Shown here in pieces: positions 44,533 through 54,900 of a stretch of DNA of 64,000 bases; position 1 is the stretch's first letter; each line of letters starts with the position of its first letter. Below the pieces are notes generated by a model, which saw nothing but the letters and a program-made list of their open reading frames with translations, did no database searches and was not told where the DNA came from. Both the position numbers and the translations under genes were made by a program. Source of the stretch: Psychrobacter arenosus (lineage in GTDB: Bacteria; Pseudomonadota; Gammaproteobacteria; Pseudomonadales; Moraxellaceae); contig NZ_LR884459.1 of the NCBI RefSeq assembly GCF_904848165.1, positions 2,852,001-2,916,000 on the forward strand, read 5' to 3'.

Positions 44533-45828
44533 TTAACGCGACAGCCAAGGGAAAGGTTCTACAGTCACAGTCGAGCCCGCAGCAACATTACCACTGTCTT
44601 GCTCGAGGACGACAAAACAATTGGCTTGGCTTAATTGTTTGATCCGGTGCGACTGCTGGCTGGTAAAGCAATGCACTTGATAGCTGCCATCGTCTGCTTG
44701 CGTTAATACGGCGCGTTGGTAGTCTTTTCTGCCGGGTGATTTGCGGATATCATTGGTTACGGTGGCGGCTAGGGTTAAGCGCATCGGTTGTTCTTCAGTG
44801 CGAACGCCTGCCATTTGCCATAGTGCTGGAATCACAAACTGTAGGCCGCCGACCACGGTAGAGAGGGGATTGCCCGGTAAGCCAAAGTAGAGCACCGGTT
44901 TGGCTAAATCTTGTGTCAGCTCACCAAACACGAAAGGCTTACCTGGTTTCATGGCGACTTTATAATGGTTAATCTTGCCCAGTTGCTCAATCACCGTGGT
45001 TAAAAAATCGTAATCGCCTACCGACACCCCAGCCGTAGAAATCAATACGTCACACTCTTGCATCGCAGCATGCACACGCTCGGTGGTAGCGGCTAATTGA
45101 TCGGGGATAATGCCGTAATCTTTAATAACGATGGGCAAGTCTGCCAACAGGCTTTTTAGGGTCGGGGTATTAGAATTATAAATCTGCGCGAGACTGTGTA
45201 GCTCGCCGCCTAAAGCCACCAACTCATCTCCGGTCGCGAGCACCCCTACCGTTAATGGGGTATAGATCTTAACTTCAGCCACCCCTAAGTTCGCCAGTAA
45301 GCTGATATCAGCCGGGTTTAACCGTTTGCCGCGGCTTAACACTTGTTCGCCTTGCTCAATCTCTTCGCCTTGCTTACGGATATTGTCATCGGCGCGCGCG
45401 TCTTGACTGAGGATAATCGGGTAGGGTTGGGATTTATCGATGCTGTCTCTAATCGCAGCGAAGTTGGTGTTCTCTTGCATAATCACGGTATTACAAGCGT
45501 CAGGGACGACCGCGCCGGTAAAGATACGCACGCCTTGCCCTGCTTGTAGACTGCCTGCAAAAGGGGAGCCCGCTTGTGATTCTCCAATGATATCGATACT
45601 ACTGTCTTGCGTTAAAGTGCTGCCTGTAGCGATAGCATAACCATCCATCGCTGAGACGTTTTGACGTGGGACAGCAAAGGGGGAGGTGACCTCTTCCGCG
45701 AGGACCTGATTACGGCTGTCTAGTAAGCTGCGGGTCTCAGATGCCCGTTGGCTTACAGGGCAGTCTGTTTGGTTATAATGCTCGATACGTTGGGTAATCG
45801 CGGCTTGTAAATCTGCAACAGTAATCAT
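44533..45828 (-). CDS. moeA: Molybdopterin molybdenumtransferase
   Basis: MoeA inserts molybdate into adenylylated molybdopterin to give the active cofactor. The 431-residue protein has the domain III motif STAGVSVGDYDFL, the substrate-binding FVFGEL, the LYFGLPGNPLSTVVGGLQF segment, and an N-terminal FAVPRQNVSAMDGYAIATG typical of the family. The domain IV beta-barrel is at the C-terminus. A nine-copy 9-bp tandem repeat lies only 36 bp upstream of its ATG, and may influence its expression. A terminator separates it from the upstream parvulin gene, so moeA probably has its own promoter. Confidence 0.94.
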   Translation of the reverse strand: MITVADLQAAITQRIEHYNQTDCPVSQRASETRSLLDSRNQVLAEEVTSPFAVPRQNVSAMDGYAIATGSTLTQDSSIDIIGESQAGSPFAGSLQAGQGVRIFTGAVVPDACNTVIMQENTNFAAIRDSIDKSQPYPIILSQDARADDNIRKQGEEIEQGEQVLSRGKRLNPADISLLANLGVAEVKIYTPLTVGVLATGDELVALGGELHSLAQIYNSNTPTLKSLLADLPIVIKDYGIIPDQLAATTERVHAAMQECDVLISTAGVSVGDYDFLTTVIEQLGKINHYKVAMKPGKPFVFGELTQDLAKPVLYFGLPGNPLSTVVGGLQFVIPALWQMAGVRTEEQPMRLTLAATVTNDIRKSPGRKDYQRAVLTQADDGSYQVHCFTSQQSHRIKQLSQANCFVVLEQDSGNVAAGSTVTVEPFPWLSR

Positions 45829-45863
45829 AATGCGCCCGTTATTCCTAATTATTCTAAAATAGT

Positions 45864-45944
45864 CTGGTTGTTCTGGTTGTTCTGGTTGTTCTGGTTGTTC
45901 TGGTTGTTCTGGTTGTTCTGGTTGTTTTGGTTGTTCTGGTTGTT
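45864..45944. repeat. 9-bp tandem repeat (nine units) upstream of moeA
   Basis: Nine contiguous units of CTGGTTGTT (eight exact, the eighth with one change) occupy 81 bp. The array ends 36 bp from the moeA start codon, in the space between the parvulin-gene terminator and moeA. It therefore lies in the moeA promoter or leader, where slippage could vary expression. A short array like this is the classical substrate for phase or dose variation. Confidence 0.9.
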
Positions 45945-45962
45945 TTGATGGGATAGGTAAAT

Positions 45963-45999
45963 AAAAAAGCCGTCCGCATTAAGCATAACACGAGACGGC
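45963..45999 (-). terminator. Intrinsic terminator after the parvulin gene
   Basis: GCCGTC (45969-45974) pairs with GACGGC (45994-45999) around a 19-base loop. On the minus strand the stem is followed by six T residues. It lies 99 bp beyond the stop of the parvulin gene, in the right direction to end the nar-hmp-parvulin transcript. Confidence 0.75.
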
Positions 46000-46097
46000 A
46001 AAAGACATTAGTAGAAAGCATGTTAACGAGGAGTGCTACAGGCAGCGACTAAAAAGTCCCCCGTTATTGGGTTACTAGCCTCATTGGGTTAATAGCC

Positions 46098-47183
46098 TTA
46101 GCCTCTAAAGACGTTTTCCTGAGCTAGCGCCATCTCAATGCCTTCGATATTGGCTTCCTCAGCTAGCGTATAGAGGTAGTCACATAGGGCATGGTGGAAG
46201 GCCTGTTGACTCAGTTTATTGGCGATAGCTGGACGCGCTTGCAAATAGTCGAGCTGCTGACCGGCTTGCTTATCCAGCACATCGACGATATGAAAGCCGT
46301 AGCGGGTCTCTACTGGGCTTGGCGCCAGACCCGGCTCTAAAGCAAAGACCACGCTCTCAAACTCAGGCACGGTTTGCCCTTGCGATAGGATGCCTAAATC
46401 ACCGCCTTGTTCTTTAGACGGGCAGGCTGAATGCTGCTGGGCTAATAAAATAAACTCGGCTTCAGGGTTGGCATTGCTCTGAATCTGCTCGATAAACTCA
46501 TAAGCGTTCTTTTTCAATTTAAGACGAGCGTCGCCATCTTCTGGCAGGCAGGCAAGCAGGATATGCCGTACTGACATCACTGGTGCGGTCATAAAGCTAT
46601 TTTTATTCTGCTCATAATAGCGCTCACAAGTGGCATCGTCCGGGGTGGTAGCTTGTACGTTTTTGCTAATCAGGGTTGAGATAGCCTGCTCTTCGTCTTG
46701 TTGCCAAGCGGCAGCGCCCAACTCGTCATCAGCATGCACCGCCAACTTTAACAGCTCGCGTACGACCAAAGCTTGGGTTGCTAAAAATACGGCGTCTTCT
46801 TTGGTGGGGGCCGGATGATACTGTAGCTCTTGCGCAATAGCGGTCTTATCGATTTGCTTACCATTAACTGAAACAGTCGGCAGCTCATCGCGGCTAGAGG
46901 CGATTAAGTTGCTGTGGTTACTGCGCTCTTCTGCCATCGCCTTGTCGATAAATTCTTGATCCGAGTGTTTCTTTTTTAAATCTTGCGTGGTCGGCATAAT
47001 ACGGATAATTTCGCTGTTATCACCTTTAGGGCTATGGGAATGTGAGTGATCGTGGGAATGGCTGTGTTGGTGTGAATGATTGTGCTCGTGTGAATGGTTG
47101 CTGCCACAGCCACAACCACCACCATGGCTATGCGAAGCAGACTCGGAGGTACCCGACGCTGGGTTATAAGTAGTGACGGTCAT
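46098..47183 (-). CDS. PpiC-type peptidylprolyl isomerase with His-rich N-terminus (nar-operon parvulin)
   Basis: The conserved part (about residues 195-310) is a parvulin/rotamase domain with SVRHILLACLP, GGDLGILSQGQTVPEFESVVF and ETRYGFHIVDVLD. A PpiC-type protein downstream of narI is also found in Pseudomonas aeruginosa, so it probably helps fold or mature nitrate reductase or its cofactor proteins. Unusual is the segment at residues 18-50, with 13 histidines and 2 cysteines, which looks like a metal-binding tail (Ni, Zn or similar). No signal peptide is present, so it is cytoplasmic. I chose the ATG at 47183 because AGGGAG lies 8 bases upstream; a GTG at 47213 would add 10 residues. The length is 361 residues. 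Confidence 0.82.
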   Translation of the reverse strand: MTVTTYNPASGTSESASHSHGGGCGCGSNHSHEHNHSHQHSHSHDHSHSHSPKGDNSEIIRIMPTTQDLKKKHSDQEFIDKAMAEERSNHSNLIASSRDELPTVSVNGKQIDKTAIAQELQYHPAPTKEDAVFLATQALVVRELLKLAVHADDELGAAAWQQDEEQAISTLISKNVQATTPDDATCERYYEQNKNSFMTAPVMSVRHILLACLPEDGDARLKLKKNAYEFIEQIQSNANPEAEFILLAQQHSACPSKEQGGDLGILSQGQTVPEFESVVFALEPGLAPSPVETRYGFHIVDVLDKQAGQQLDYLQARPAIANKLSQQAFHHALCDYLYTLAEEANIEGIEMALAQENVFRG

Positions 47184-47332
47184 GTGCGGCGCTCCCTGTG
47201 AGAACTGAGTCACCAGTGCAATAACTGGCGAAATAAATAAAGGACTAAAGGATTAACAAGTTAGCGGCCAAACCACGGTAGGGTCTGGCTCACCAAATTA
47301 AACTAGGTTGTCTCTAATTAAGCTAAATCGAA

Positions 47333-48520
47333 CTAAGCTGATTTTAGACTCATCTTCGGACCAAAAGGTTCGTAATGCACGGTATCTTCACCATGTTTTA
47401 ACGCCAACAGGCCATCAATCATACTGTCCATAAATGCCATCGAGCCACAAACGTACACGTCAGCCGGCTTTGGCAATGCTTTTAACCAAGTCTCATCTAG
47501 CAATTGGCCTTCTTCAAAATAGAAGCAGTGTTTTTCAACTTGTTGGGCGTCACTTAATAACGCATCGACCCGCTCGGCAAAGGCATGATACTCGCTATTT
47601 TGACAAGCGTAAGCCCAAATAATAGGACGGGCTGGATTGGCTTGAATTTGCGCCTCCAGCATAGCTAATACTGGCGTCACGCCCACTCCGGCACTAATCA
47701 ATACGAGCGGTACTTCGTTTTGTTCGATGAGTGCTGGCGTTAATACAAAATCACCCGCTGGTGCTGACAGTAAAATGGTATCGCCCACTTCAACATGGTC
47801 GTGCAAATGGTTCGACACCAAGCCATGATGGCCATTGCGATTGTCACGGCGGACTGCGAACTGAATGCCGTTATCAGTGTTGGCAGAGCATAGAGAGTAA
47901 TGGCGTAAAGCTAAATGTGCGGTATCTTCAGGGTCAGTTTTCACGGTAATGTATTGGCCTGCGCTCAAGCTCATGGTGCTTAAATCGATGGCTTGTTCAG
48001 TGTCGGCAGGCTCAACGGTAAAGGCTGCAATATCGGTGCCCGTGATGGTCTTATCGGTCACTTTAAAAGTCGCAAATCCAGACCACATGGCTTTGGCATA
48101 CATGTCTTCTTCCACATGGATAAAGACGCCTGCGATATCGTCGTAAGCTTCCGCCCAAGCATTAATAACATCATCGTTGGCGGCATCACCCAACACTTCT
48201 TTAATCGCGCCCAAGATATGCTTGCCTACGATAGGGTAATGCTCAGGAAGGATTTGTAAGGCTCTGTGTTTATGCGCAATTTGCGTGACTTCAGGTAACA
48301 GTACCGCCAGTTTCTCTAAATGTTTTGCCGCGGCTAAAACGGTAGACGCTAGCGCGGATTGTTGGCGGCCAAGTTTCTGATTGGTCTCGTTAAAGATATC
48401 CAACAGTTCCGGATGCTCAGAAAACATATTCTGATAAAAAATCTCAGTGATTTGATTGCCATGCTCTTCTAAGAAAGGAACGGTAGATTTGACGATTTCA
48501 ATAGTACGTGGACTGGCCAT
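47333..48520 (-). CDS. hmp: Flavohaemoglobin (nitric oxide dioxygenase)
   Basis: Hmp detoxifies nitric oxide to nitrate using O2 and NAD(P)H. The 395-residue protein has an N-terminal globin domain (about 1-135, with the proximal-His segment AHKHRALQILPEHYPIV), a ferredoxin-reductase FAD domain (RHYSLCS and VSNHLHDHVEVGDTI motifs) and an NAD domain (LVLISAGVGVTPVLAML, YVCGSMAFMDSMIDGL). Length is typical. It sits between narI and the parvulin gene on the same strand, so it would be made together with nitrate reductase, which generates NO as a by-product. AAGGGC precedes the ATG. I could not find a clear NsrR-type operator. Confidence 0.94.
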   Translation of the reverse strand: MASPRTIEIVKSTVPFLEEHGNQITEIFYQNMFSEHPELLDIFNETNQKLGRQQSALASTVLAAAKHLEKLAVLLPEVTQIAHKHRALQILPEHYPIVGKHILGAIKEVLGDAANDDVINAWAEAYDDIAGVFIHVEEDMYAKAMWSGFATFKVTDKTITGTDIAAFTVEPADTEQAIDLSTMSLSAGQYITVKTDPEDTAHLALRHYSLCSANTDNGIQFAVRRDNRNGHHGLVSNHLHDHVEVGDTILLSAPAGDFVLTPALIEQNEVPLVLISAGVGVTPVLAMLEAQIQANPARPIIWAYACQNSEYHAFAERVDALLSDAQQVEKHCFYFEEGQLLDETWLKALPKPADVYVCGSMAFMDSMIDGLLALKHGEDTVHYEPFGPKMSLKSA

Positions 48521-48732
48521 GGTTTGCCCTTATGGTGAATAGTAAGTGGTTTGGTGGAAATTTATAGCTTGGTAAAAACTTATAGTTTGGTTCGAAAAAC
48601 CGATAACATAATAATGGGGCAAGCCGAGTACAATAAAAAAGCGGTTAAGCGGTTGTTGCACTAGGCTGCCGGTTTACTAGCTGGCCGTTTTTACTGATAT
48701 TGCTAATAAATACGGCGCGCTAGGGTAGATAA

Positions 48733-49458
48733 TTACTGCGAGGTCTTCTGTCTAACGATCTGGTAACGGCGACCGAAATACCAGATAGGCGCACTGATGA
48801 TATGAATCAAGCGCGTGAACGGGAAAATCAGAATCAACGTGATGCCCAACGCCATATGCAGCTGATAAATAAGATCGGTCTGCTCAATACGCGCGGCGGC
48901 ATGCCAAGGACGTAGAATGGTGATGTCTTGCGCCCAACCGGCAAGGTTTAGCATGGTCAGGCCGTCCAGATGATGCATCGAGGTAAAGATAGACATCAAG
49001 CCTAGGTTGAGCTGGATAAACAGCAGTACCAAAACTAATTTGTCCGAGAAGCTCGAGGTGTGCGAGATACGATCATCGGTAAAGCGGCGCCATAACAGCA
49101 TGACCAAGCCAATCCAACAAAATACCCCGGCGACGCCGCCGACGACCACTGCCATAATTTGTTTATGACCAGCGCTGATAAACGGCTCGTAGATAAAATG
49201 TGGCGTGAGCATCCCGACCAAATGACCGAGCAAAACCACGATAATGCCGACGTGAAATAAATTGCTCGCCCAGCGCATATTTTTGCTACGCAGCATCTGA
49301 GAGGAACCGGTCTTCCACGAGTACTGCGATAAATCGAAGCGTACCCAAGTCCCTACAATGGCCACTACCAACGCGATATAGGGGTAAATACCGAAAGTGA
49401 ATATCTGCAGCCAATTGAGATTGGCTAAGGACTGTACACTAGGGTCTGCAATGTTCAT
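48733..49458 (-). CDS. narI: Respiratory nitrate reductase gamma subunit (cytochrome b)
   Basis: NarI is the membrane anchor of the NarGHI complex; it oxidises quinol through two b-type haems and passes electrons to NarH. The 241-residue protein has five hydrophobic segments and conserved histidines in LFHVGIIVVLLGHLVGM and YQLHMALGITLILIFPFTRLIHI, which ligate haem in the family. It is 12 bp after narJ, with AAGGAG before its ATG. The following gene, hmp, is 212 bp on. Confidence 0.95.
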   Translation of the reverse strand: MNIADPSVQSLANLNWLQIFTFGIYPYIALVVAIVGTWVRFDLSQYSWKTGSSQMLRSKNMRWASNLFHVGIIVVLLGHLVGMLTPHFIYEPFISAGHKQIMAVVVGGVAGVFCWIGLVMLLWRRFTDDRISHTSSFSDKLVLVLLFIQLNLGLMSIFTSMHHLDGLTMLNLAGWAQDITILRPWHAAARIEQTDLIYQLHMALGITLILIFPFTRLIHIISAPIWYFGRRYQIVRQKTSQ

Positions 49459-49469
49459 ATCTACGCTCC

Positions 49470-50318
49470 TTAAGGGTTTTTGGCGGGGAGGGCTTGGTCA
49501 AAGTCGACCCAATGGACAGGGGCCGCCGTAGCGGAGGGCTGGTGCTTGCCGGCAGCTGCAGCGGCTGCGCGGTTTTGCGTACTGGTCTGCGAAGGACAAC
49601 GCTCTTCTTGCTGCGCGCCTAAGAAGTCCACGACCTCTTCCTCCCATTCCTTATCTAAAGCTTCCTTGCTGTCATCACGTTTTTCAGTTTTGATTTGCTC
49701 GCGGTATTCGTCAATCACGCTCAACGGTTTGCCCGCTATTTGTAACAGTGCATTAAAGCAACCTTCGTATAAACTGCCGCGGTCTTGCAGGCGAGCCGCC
49801 AATAACGCCACGATATGGCTCACGTCAGCAATATCCATACGGATTTGGATATCATCACCGGTGACCGCGGCTTGATAGGCTAAGAACTCTAAGTACATCG
49901 GCAGATAATCGGGCAATTCTTTGACGCCAATTTCAAAGCCGGCTGCTTCGTATTGCCCCATCAAGTCGACCATGGCTTGACCGCGGTCCCGCGACTCGCC
50001 GTGCACGTGCTCAAATAACCACAGGGATAGCGAACGGCCGCGCTCAAACAGGCCGTCGTAGCGGGCTTGCGCCTCGAGTGAGCCCATTTCTACCAGCTCA
50101 TCGATCAAGCTAGCGATTTGTTGGCGCACCTCAGGGCTAATCAAAGTCGACGCCAGCACCAACTGCTGACACTGGGCTAAAGTCGCGCCCTCGAATAGCT
50201 CATTAGCCGGGTAGTCGATCAATAGACTGAGTACTTTAAGCAGTTTGAGGTCAGAGTCGCCAATCGCCGGCGTATTTGGCTGCTCGTTAATAGCGGGCGT
50301 CATCGTTACAGTCGTCAT
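49470..50318 (-). CDS. narJ: Nitrate reductase assembly chaperone
   Basis: NarJ binds immature NarG and coordinates cofactor insertion and membrane attachment. The 282-residue product has the TorD/NarJ-family core, including LLSLLIDYPANELFEG-like helices, the SLWLFEHVHGESRDRGQAMVDL segment and the ELPDYLPMYLEFLA motif. It is longer than E. coli NarJ because of a charged and Gln/Ala-rich C-terminal tail of some 50 residues (about 230-282). Its ATG directly abuts the narH stop, and GGGAGG inside the narH end serves as its ribosome-binding site. Confidence 0.94.
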   Translation of the reverse strand: MTTVTMTPAINEQPNTPAIGDSDLKLLKVLSLLIDYPANELFEGATLAQCQQLVLASTLISPEVRQQIASLIDELVEMGSLEAQARYDGLFERGRSLSLWLFEHVHGESRDRGQAMVDLMGQYEAAGFEIGVKELPDYLPMYLEFLAYQAAVTGDDIQIRMDIADVSHIVALLAARLQDRGSLYEGCFNALLQIAGKPLSVIDEYREQIKTEKRDDSKEALDKEWEEEVVDFLGAQQEERCPSQTSTQNRAAAAAAGKHQPSATAAPVHWVDFDQALPAKNP

Positions 50319-51857
50319 TTAGACCTCCCACTTTTGCACAGTGTCGATAAAGTCACGACGGTTGGCTTTGCGTTGCCCAAACATATTGCTGTCGGAAGTC
50401 CCTGAACAGCCTTCGCCAAAGGTAAAGCCACAGCCATTACGTTCAGCAAAAGCGTCGCTTAAAGCTTCTTCGCGGTGTGCTGTTGGAATAACGAAACGGT
50501 CTTCGTAGTTGGCAATTGCTAAGTAGCGATACATCTCTTCCACTTGCAACTTGGTGAGACCCACATCGTCTAAGATACTTTGTACTTCTTGTTTTTCGAC
50601 CAACTGCATGCGTTTATAACTGCGCATGGCTAACAGGCGTTTGAGCGCAAGACGGACTGGCGCTTCGTCACCCGCGGTGAGCATATTCGCTAAATAACGG
50701 AGCGGAATACGCAAGCTATCGACGTCAGGAATCAGGCCATCCATACCGACTTTGCCGGCTTCCGCAGCATTTTGAATCGGTGATAGCGGTGGCACATACC
50801 AAACCATTGGCAAGGTGCGATATTCAGGGTGTAACGGTAACGCCAACTGCCAATCCATCGCTAATTTATAAACCGGTGAGCGCTTAGCCGCTTCCAGTAC
50901 CGATTGCGGGATACCATCGGCAAGCGCTTGTCGGATAACCTCTGGGTCGTTCGGGTCTAAGAACAGGTCTAACTGGGCTTGATACAGGTCTTGCTCGTTT
51001 GGCGTGCTGGCAGCTTCCGCGATTTTATCGGCGTCATAAAGTAGGACGCCAAGATAGCGGATACGGCCGACACAAGTCTCTGAACAGACGGTAGGCATAC
51101 CAGCTTCGATACGGGGGTAGCAGAAAATACATTTTTCTGATTTACCGGACTTCCAGTTGTAGTAAATCTTTTTGTACGGGCAGCCCGAGATACACATGCG
51201 CCAACCGCGGCATTTTTCTTGGTCGATCAGGACGATGCCGTCTTCTTCACGTTTATAGATCGCGCCACTAGGGCAAGACGCTACGCACGTAGGATTCAAA
51301 CAATGCTCGCAAAGACGCGGCAAGTACATCATGAAGGTGTTTTCGTATTCGCCGTAGATTTCAGCTTGGACGTTATCGAAGTTTTTATCGCGGCGACGTT
51401 TTTCAAATTCAGAACCGAGAATTTCTTCCCAGTTCGGGCCCCATTCAATCTTTTGCATACGCTTGCCAGTGATAGCAGAGCGCGGGCGGGCGATAGGCTG
51501 GTGATTGCTAATAGGTGCCGTATGTAGATGCTGATAATCAAAATCAAACGGCTCGTAGTAATCATCGATTTCTGGCAGATTAGGGTTAGCAAAGATATTC
51601 GCCAACACGCGGAACTTGCCGCCGATACGAGGGTTGATCGTGCCATTAGCGTTGCGAATCCAACCACCTTTCCATTTATTTTGGTTTTCCCATTCTTTGG
51701 GATAGCCGATACCAGGCTTGGATTCCACGTTATTAAACCAAGCGTATTCCATACCTTCGCGGCTGGTCCAGACGTTTTTACAGGTCACTGAGCAGGTGTG
51801 ACAACCGATACATTTATCGAGGTTTAGCACCATGCCGACTTGCGAGCGAATTTTCAT
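50319..51857 (-). CDS. narH: Respiratory nitrate reductase beta subunit (Fe-S)
   Basis: NarH holds four iron-sulfur clusters that carry electrons from NarI to NarG. Cysteine groups are visible in DKCIGCHTCSVTCKNVW, LCEHCLNPTCVASCPSG, EKCRGWRMCISGCPYK (the CxxW group of the [3Fe-4S] centre) and EKCIFCYPRIEAGMPTVCSETC. The ATG at 51857 (MKIRSQ) is chosen because CGGAG is eight bases upstream and it matches the family N-terminus; an upstream ATG at 51878 lacks a site. The length is 512 residues, as in E. coli NarH. narG ends 62 bp upstream. Confidence 0.96.
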   Translation of the reverse strand: MKIRSQVGMVLNLDKCIGCHTCSVTCKNVWTSREGMEYAWFNNVESKPGIGYPKEWENQNKWKGGWIRNANGTINPRIGGKFRVLANIFANPNLPEIDDYYEPFDFDYQHLHTAPISNHQPIARPRSAITGKRMQKIEWGPNWEEILGSEFEKRRRDKNFDNVQAEIYGEYENTFMMYLPRLCEHCLNPTCVASCPSGAIYKREEDGIVLIDQEKCRGWRMCISGCPYKKIYYNWKSGKSEKCIFCYPRIEAGMPTVCSETCVGRIRYLGVLLYDADKIAEAASTPNEQDLYQAQLDLFLDPNDPEVIRQALADGIPQSVLEAAKRSPVYKLAMDWQLALPLHPEYRTLPMVWYVPPLSPIQNAAEAGKVGMDGLIPDVDSLRIPLRYLANMLTAGDEAPVRLALKRLLAMRSYKRMQLVEKQEVQSILDDVGLTKLQVEEMYRYLAIANYEDRFVIPTAHREEALSDAFAERNGCGFTFGEGCSGTSDSNMFGQRKANRRDFIDTVQKWEV

Positions 51858-51918
51858 AGAGTGTGCTCCGAGAGTCATTAAATAGGGGTAGCGTTATCGA
51901 GGTCTTACGCAGCCAGAG

Positions 51919-54900
51919 CTATCTGGCTACGCGCACCTCATCATCCAAGCTGGTCGGCAAAGGACGTGGTAAGGAATCGTCCGGTTTGTCTTCCAACCAA
52001 TCAATCTTCGACATCTTGCGGATAACGACAAACTCATCGCGGTTACAGCCGACGGTACCGTAGTAGTTAAAGCCATAAGACTGTTGAGCATAGCCACCAA
52101 TCATATGGGTGGGCTTTAAGATGGTCCGGGTGACCGAGTTATGGATACCCCCACGCGTGCCAGTTTGCTCAGAGCCTGGAATGTTGACCAGTTTCTCTTG
52201 CGCGTGATACATCATGCACATGCCTTCTTTAACCCGCTGACTGACGATAGCGCGGGCGGTAATCGCGCCGTTTTTATTGAACAGCTCGATCCAGTCGTTG
52301 TCTTCAATACCGGCTTTTTGCGCATCAACTTCTGACATCCAAACACAAGGCCCACCGCGGCTTAACGTCAACATCAGCAAGTTTTCTGAATAGGTACTGT
52401 GGATGCCCCATTTTTGGTGTGGGGTTAAAAAGTTTAGGACGATCTCGCTATTACCGTTCGGCTTAGCGTTCTGCATGATCTCCGTAGTTTTGGTATCGAT
52501 AGGCGGACGGTACTGCTGCATCTGCTCACCGAAGGCCTGCATCCACGGGTGATCTTGGTAAAACTGCTGACGGCCGGTGATGGTGCGCCAAGGAATCAGC
52601 TCATGCACGTTGGTATAACCAGCGTTATAGCTCACCTCATCCGATTCAATACCGGACCACGTAGGGCTCGAAATAATTTTGCGGGGTTGGGCAACGATAT
52701 CTCTAAAGCGAATCTTTTCGTGCTCGCTCGACTTGGCTAAATGGGTATGGTCGCGACCGGTAAATTTACCCAGTGCTGCCCAGCCTTTGACCGCCACATG
52801 ACCATTGGTCTCAGGGGCGAGCATCAAGATAGTTTCAGAGGCATCGATACCAGTGTCAATACGGGGACGGCCTTCTGATATACCCAATTCGGTCACGCGA
52901 TGGTTTAAATCGCCTAAATCTTTGACCTCTTTTTTCATATCCCAATTCAGGCCTTTCGAGCCGTTACCTAGCGTCTCTAATAGCGGCCCTAGCGAGGTGA
53001 ATTTGGCATAAGTGTTGGGGTAATCGCGCTCGACGACTTTAATCATCGGACAGTTAATCCCCGGCTGCGGACGTACACCCGCGGTTTTCCAGTCGGTGCC
53101 ACCAAAAGGCTGCGCCAATTCGCCTGGGCTATCGTGCTGCATTGGTAACGTCACTACGTCGGTTTCCACGCCAAGATGGCCGACGGAGACTGCCGAAAAG
53201 GATTTCGCAATGCCTTTATAAATTTCCCAATCCGTTTTTGATTCCCAAGCGGGGTCAGTAGCCGCCGTTAATGGGTGGATAAACGGGTGCATATCCGAGG
53301 TGTTCATATCGTCTTTTTCGTACCATGTCGCTGTAGGTAAAACGATATCGGAATACAGACAAGTTGAAGACATCCGGAAGTCTAGAGTGACCACCAAATC
53401 AATCTTGCCAGTAGGACCTTTTTCGACCCAATCGACTTCTTTAGGCTGTAGGCCACCTGCTAGGTTTTCTTCGCTGAGCATACCGTTTTTGGTGCCCAAG
53501 AAATAATTGAGCATGTACTCGTGACCTTTACCTGACGAGCCTAAAAGGTTCGAGCGCCAGATAAACATGTTGCGCGGGAAGTTGACAGGGTTGTCCGGAG
53601 ACTCACAAGCAAAGCGTAAATCGCCTTTGTGCAGCGAGTCGATGACGTGCTCTTCGATGTCTTTACCGTGCGCTTTGGCGTCAGCAGCAATCGTCAGTGG
53701 GTTGCGGCTAAACTGCGGGGCAGAGGGCAACCAACCGGCACGCTCGGCTTGGATGTTATAGTCGAGCATATGCTCAGGGAAAATATGCTTATTGGCATGC
53801 GGCGAGAGGATGTCATGGGCAGAAATGGTCTCATGACGCCACTGCGAGCTATGGCTGTAGAAAAAGCTCGTGCCCGCCATTTGGCGTGGTGGACGGTGCC
53901 AATCTAGGGCAAAGGCTAATGGCAACCAACCGGTCTGCGGACGCAGTTTTTCTTGACCGACATAATGCGCCCAGCCGCCGCCAGACTTACCGATACAGCC
54001 ACACAGCATGAGCATGTTGATAACGCCACGATAGTTCATATCGAGGTGGTACCAGTGGTTCATACCCGCGCCGATGATGATCATCGATTTACCGTGGGTT
54101 TTATGAGCGTTTTCGGCAAATTCGCGACCAACTTGGATGACGCGCTCACGGCTTAAACCGGTGATCACTTCTTGCCAAGCCGGCGTGCCTGGGACGCTAG
54201 CATCGTTATAATCGTCGGTGACATGGTCGCCACCAACGCCATTATCGACGCCTAAATTGGCAACGGTTAAATCGAATACAGTAGCAACGATTGCGGTAGT
54301 GCCGTCCGCCAATTGCACGGTTTTACAAGGCACGTTTTTGATTTGTAAAGCTTCGCCAGGGACTGAGGTAAAGTACGGGTGCTCGGTATGACCAAAATAA
54401 TCAAACGCGACTTGGCTAACTTCACCGCTGTCTTTAAGCGTCAAGGTTAGGTCGATTGCATCACCGGTAGCGCCGTCTTTTTGCTCGAGATTCCAACGGC
54501 CTTCTTCGCCCCAACGGTAGCCGATAGAGCCGAGCGGCGAGACTAAATTGCCTGCGTTATTGAGACCGATAGTCTTCCATTCAGGGTTATTTTCTTGACC
54601 CAAATCATCGATAAGGTCAGAGGCGCGTAAGTAACGACCCGGACGACGCTTGCCTTCTTCACCCTCAAGCATCACTAGGATAGGTAAATCGGTATAGCGC
54701 TTGGCGTAATCTAAGAAATAGTCGCTCGGCTGCTTAATATAAAACTCTTTGATAATGACGTGACAGAACGCTTGGGCGACGGCAGCATCCGTACCCTGTT
54801 TTGGGTTCAGCCAAAGGTCAGTGAGCTTAGAGATTTCGGCATAATCAGGCGTGATAGAAACCGTCTTAGTGCCTTTGTAGCGGACTTCGGTAAAGAAGTG

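Noticed and set aside
48521..48732. Possible NsrR operator or terminator between narI and hmp
   Set aside because: The repeated AAGCGGTT words are direct repeats, not inverted, and no dyad resembling an NsrR site was seen.
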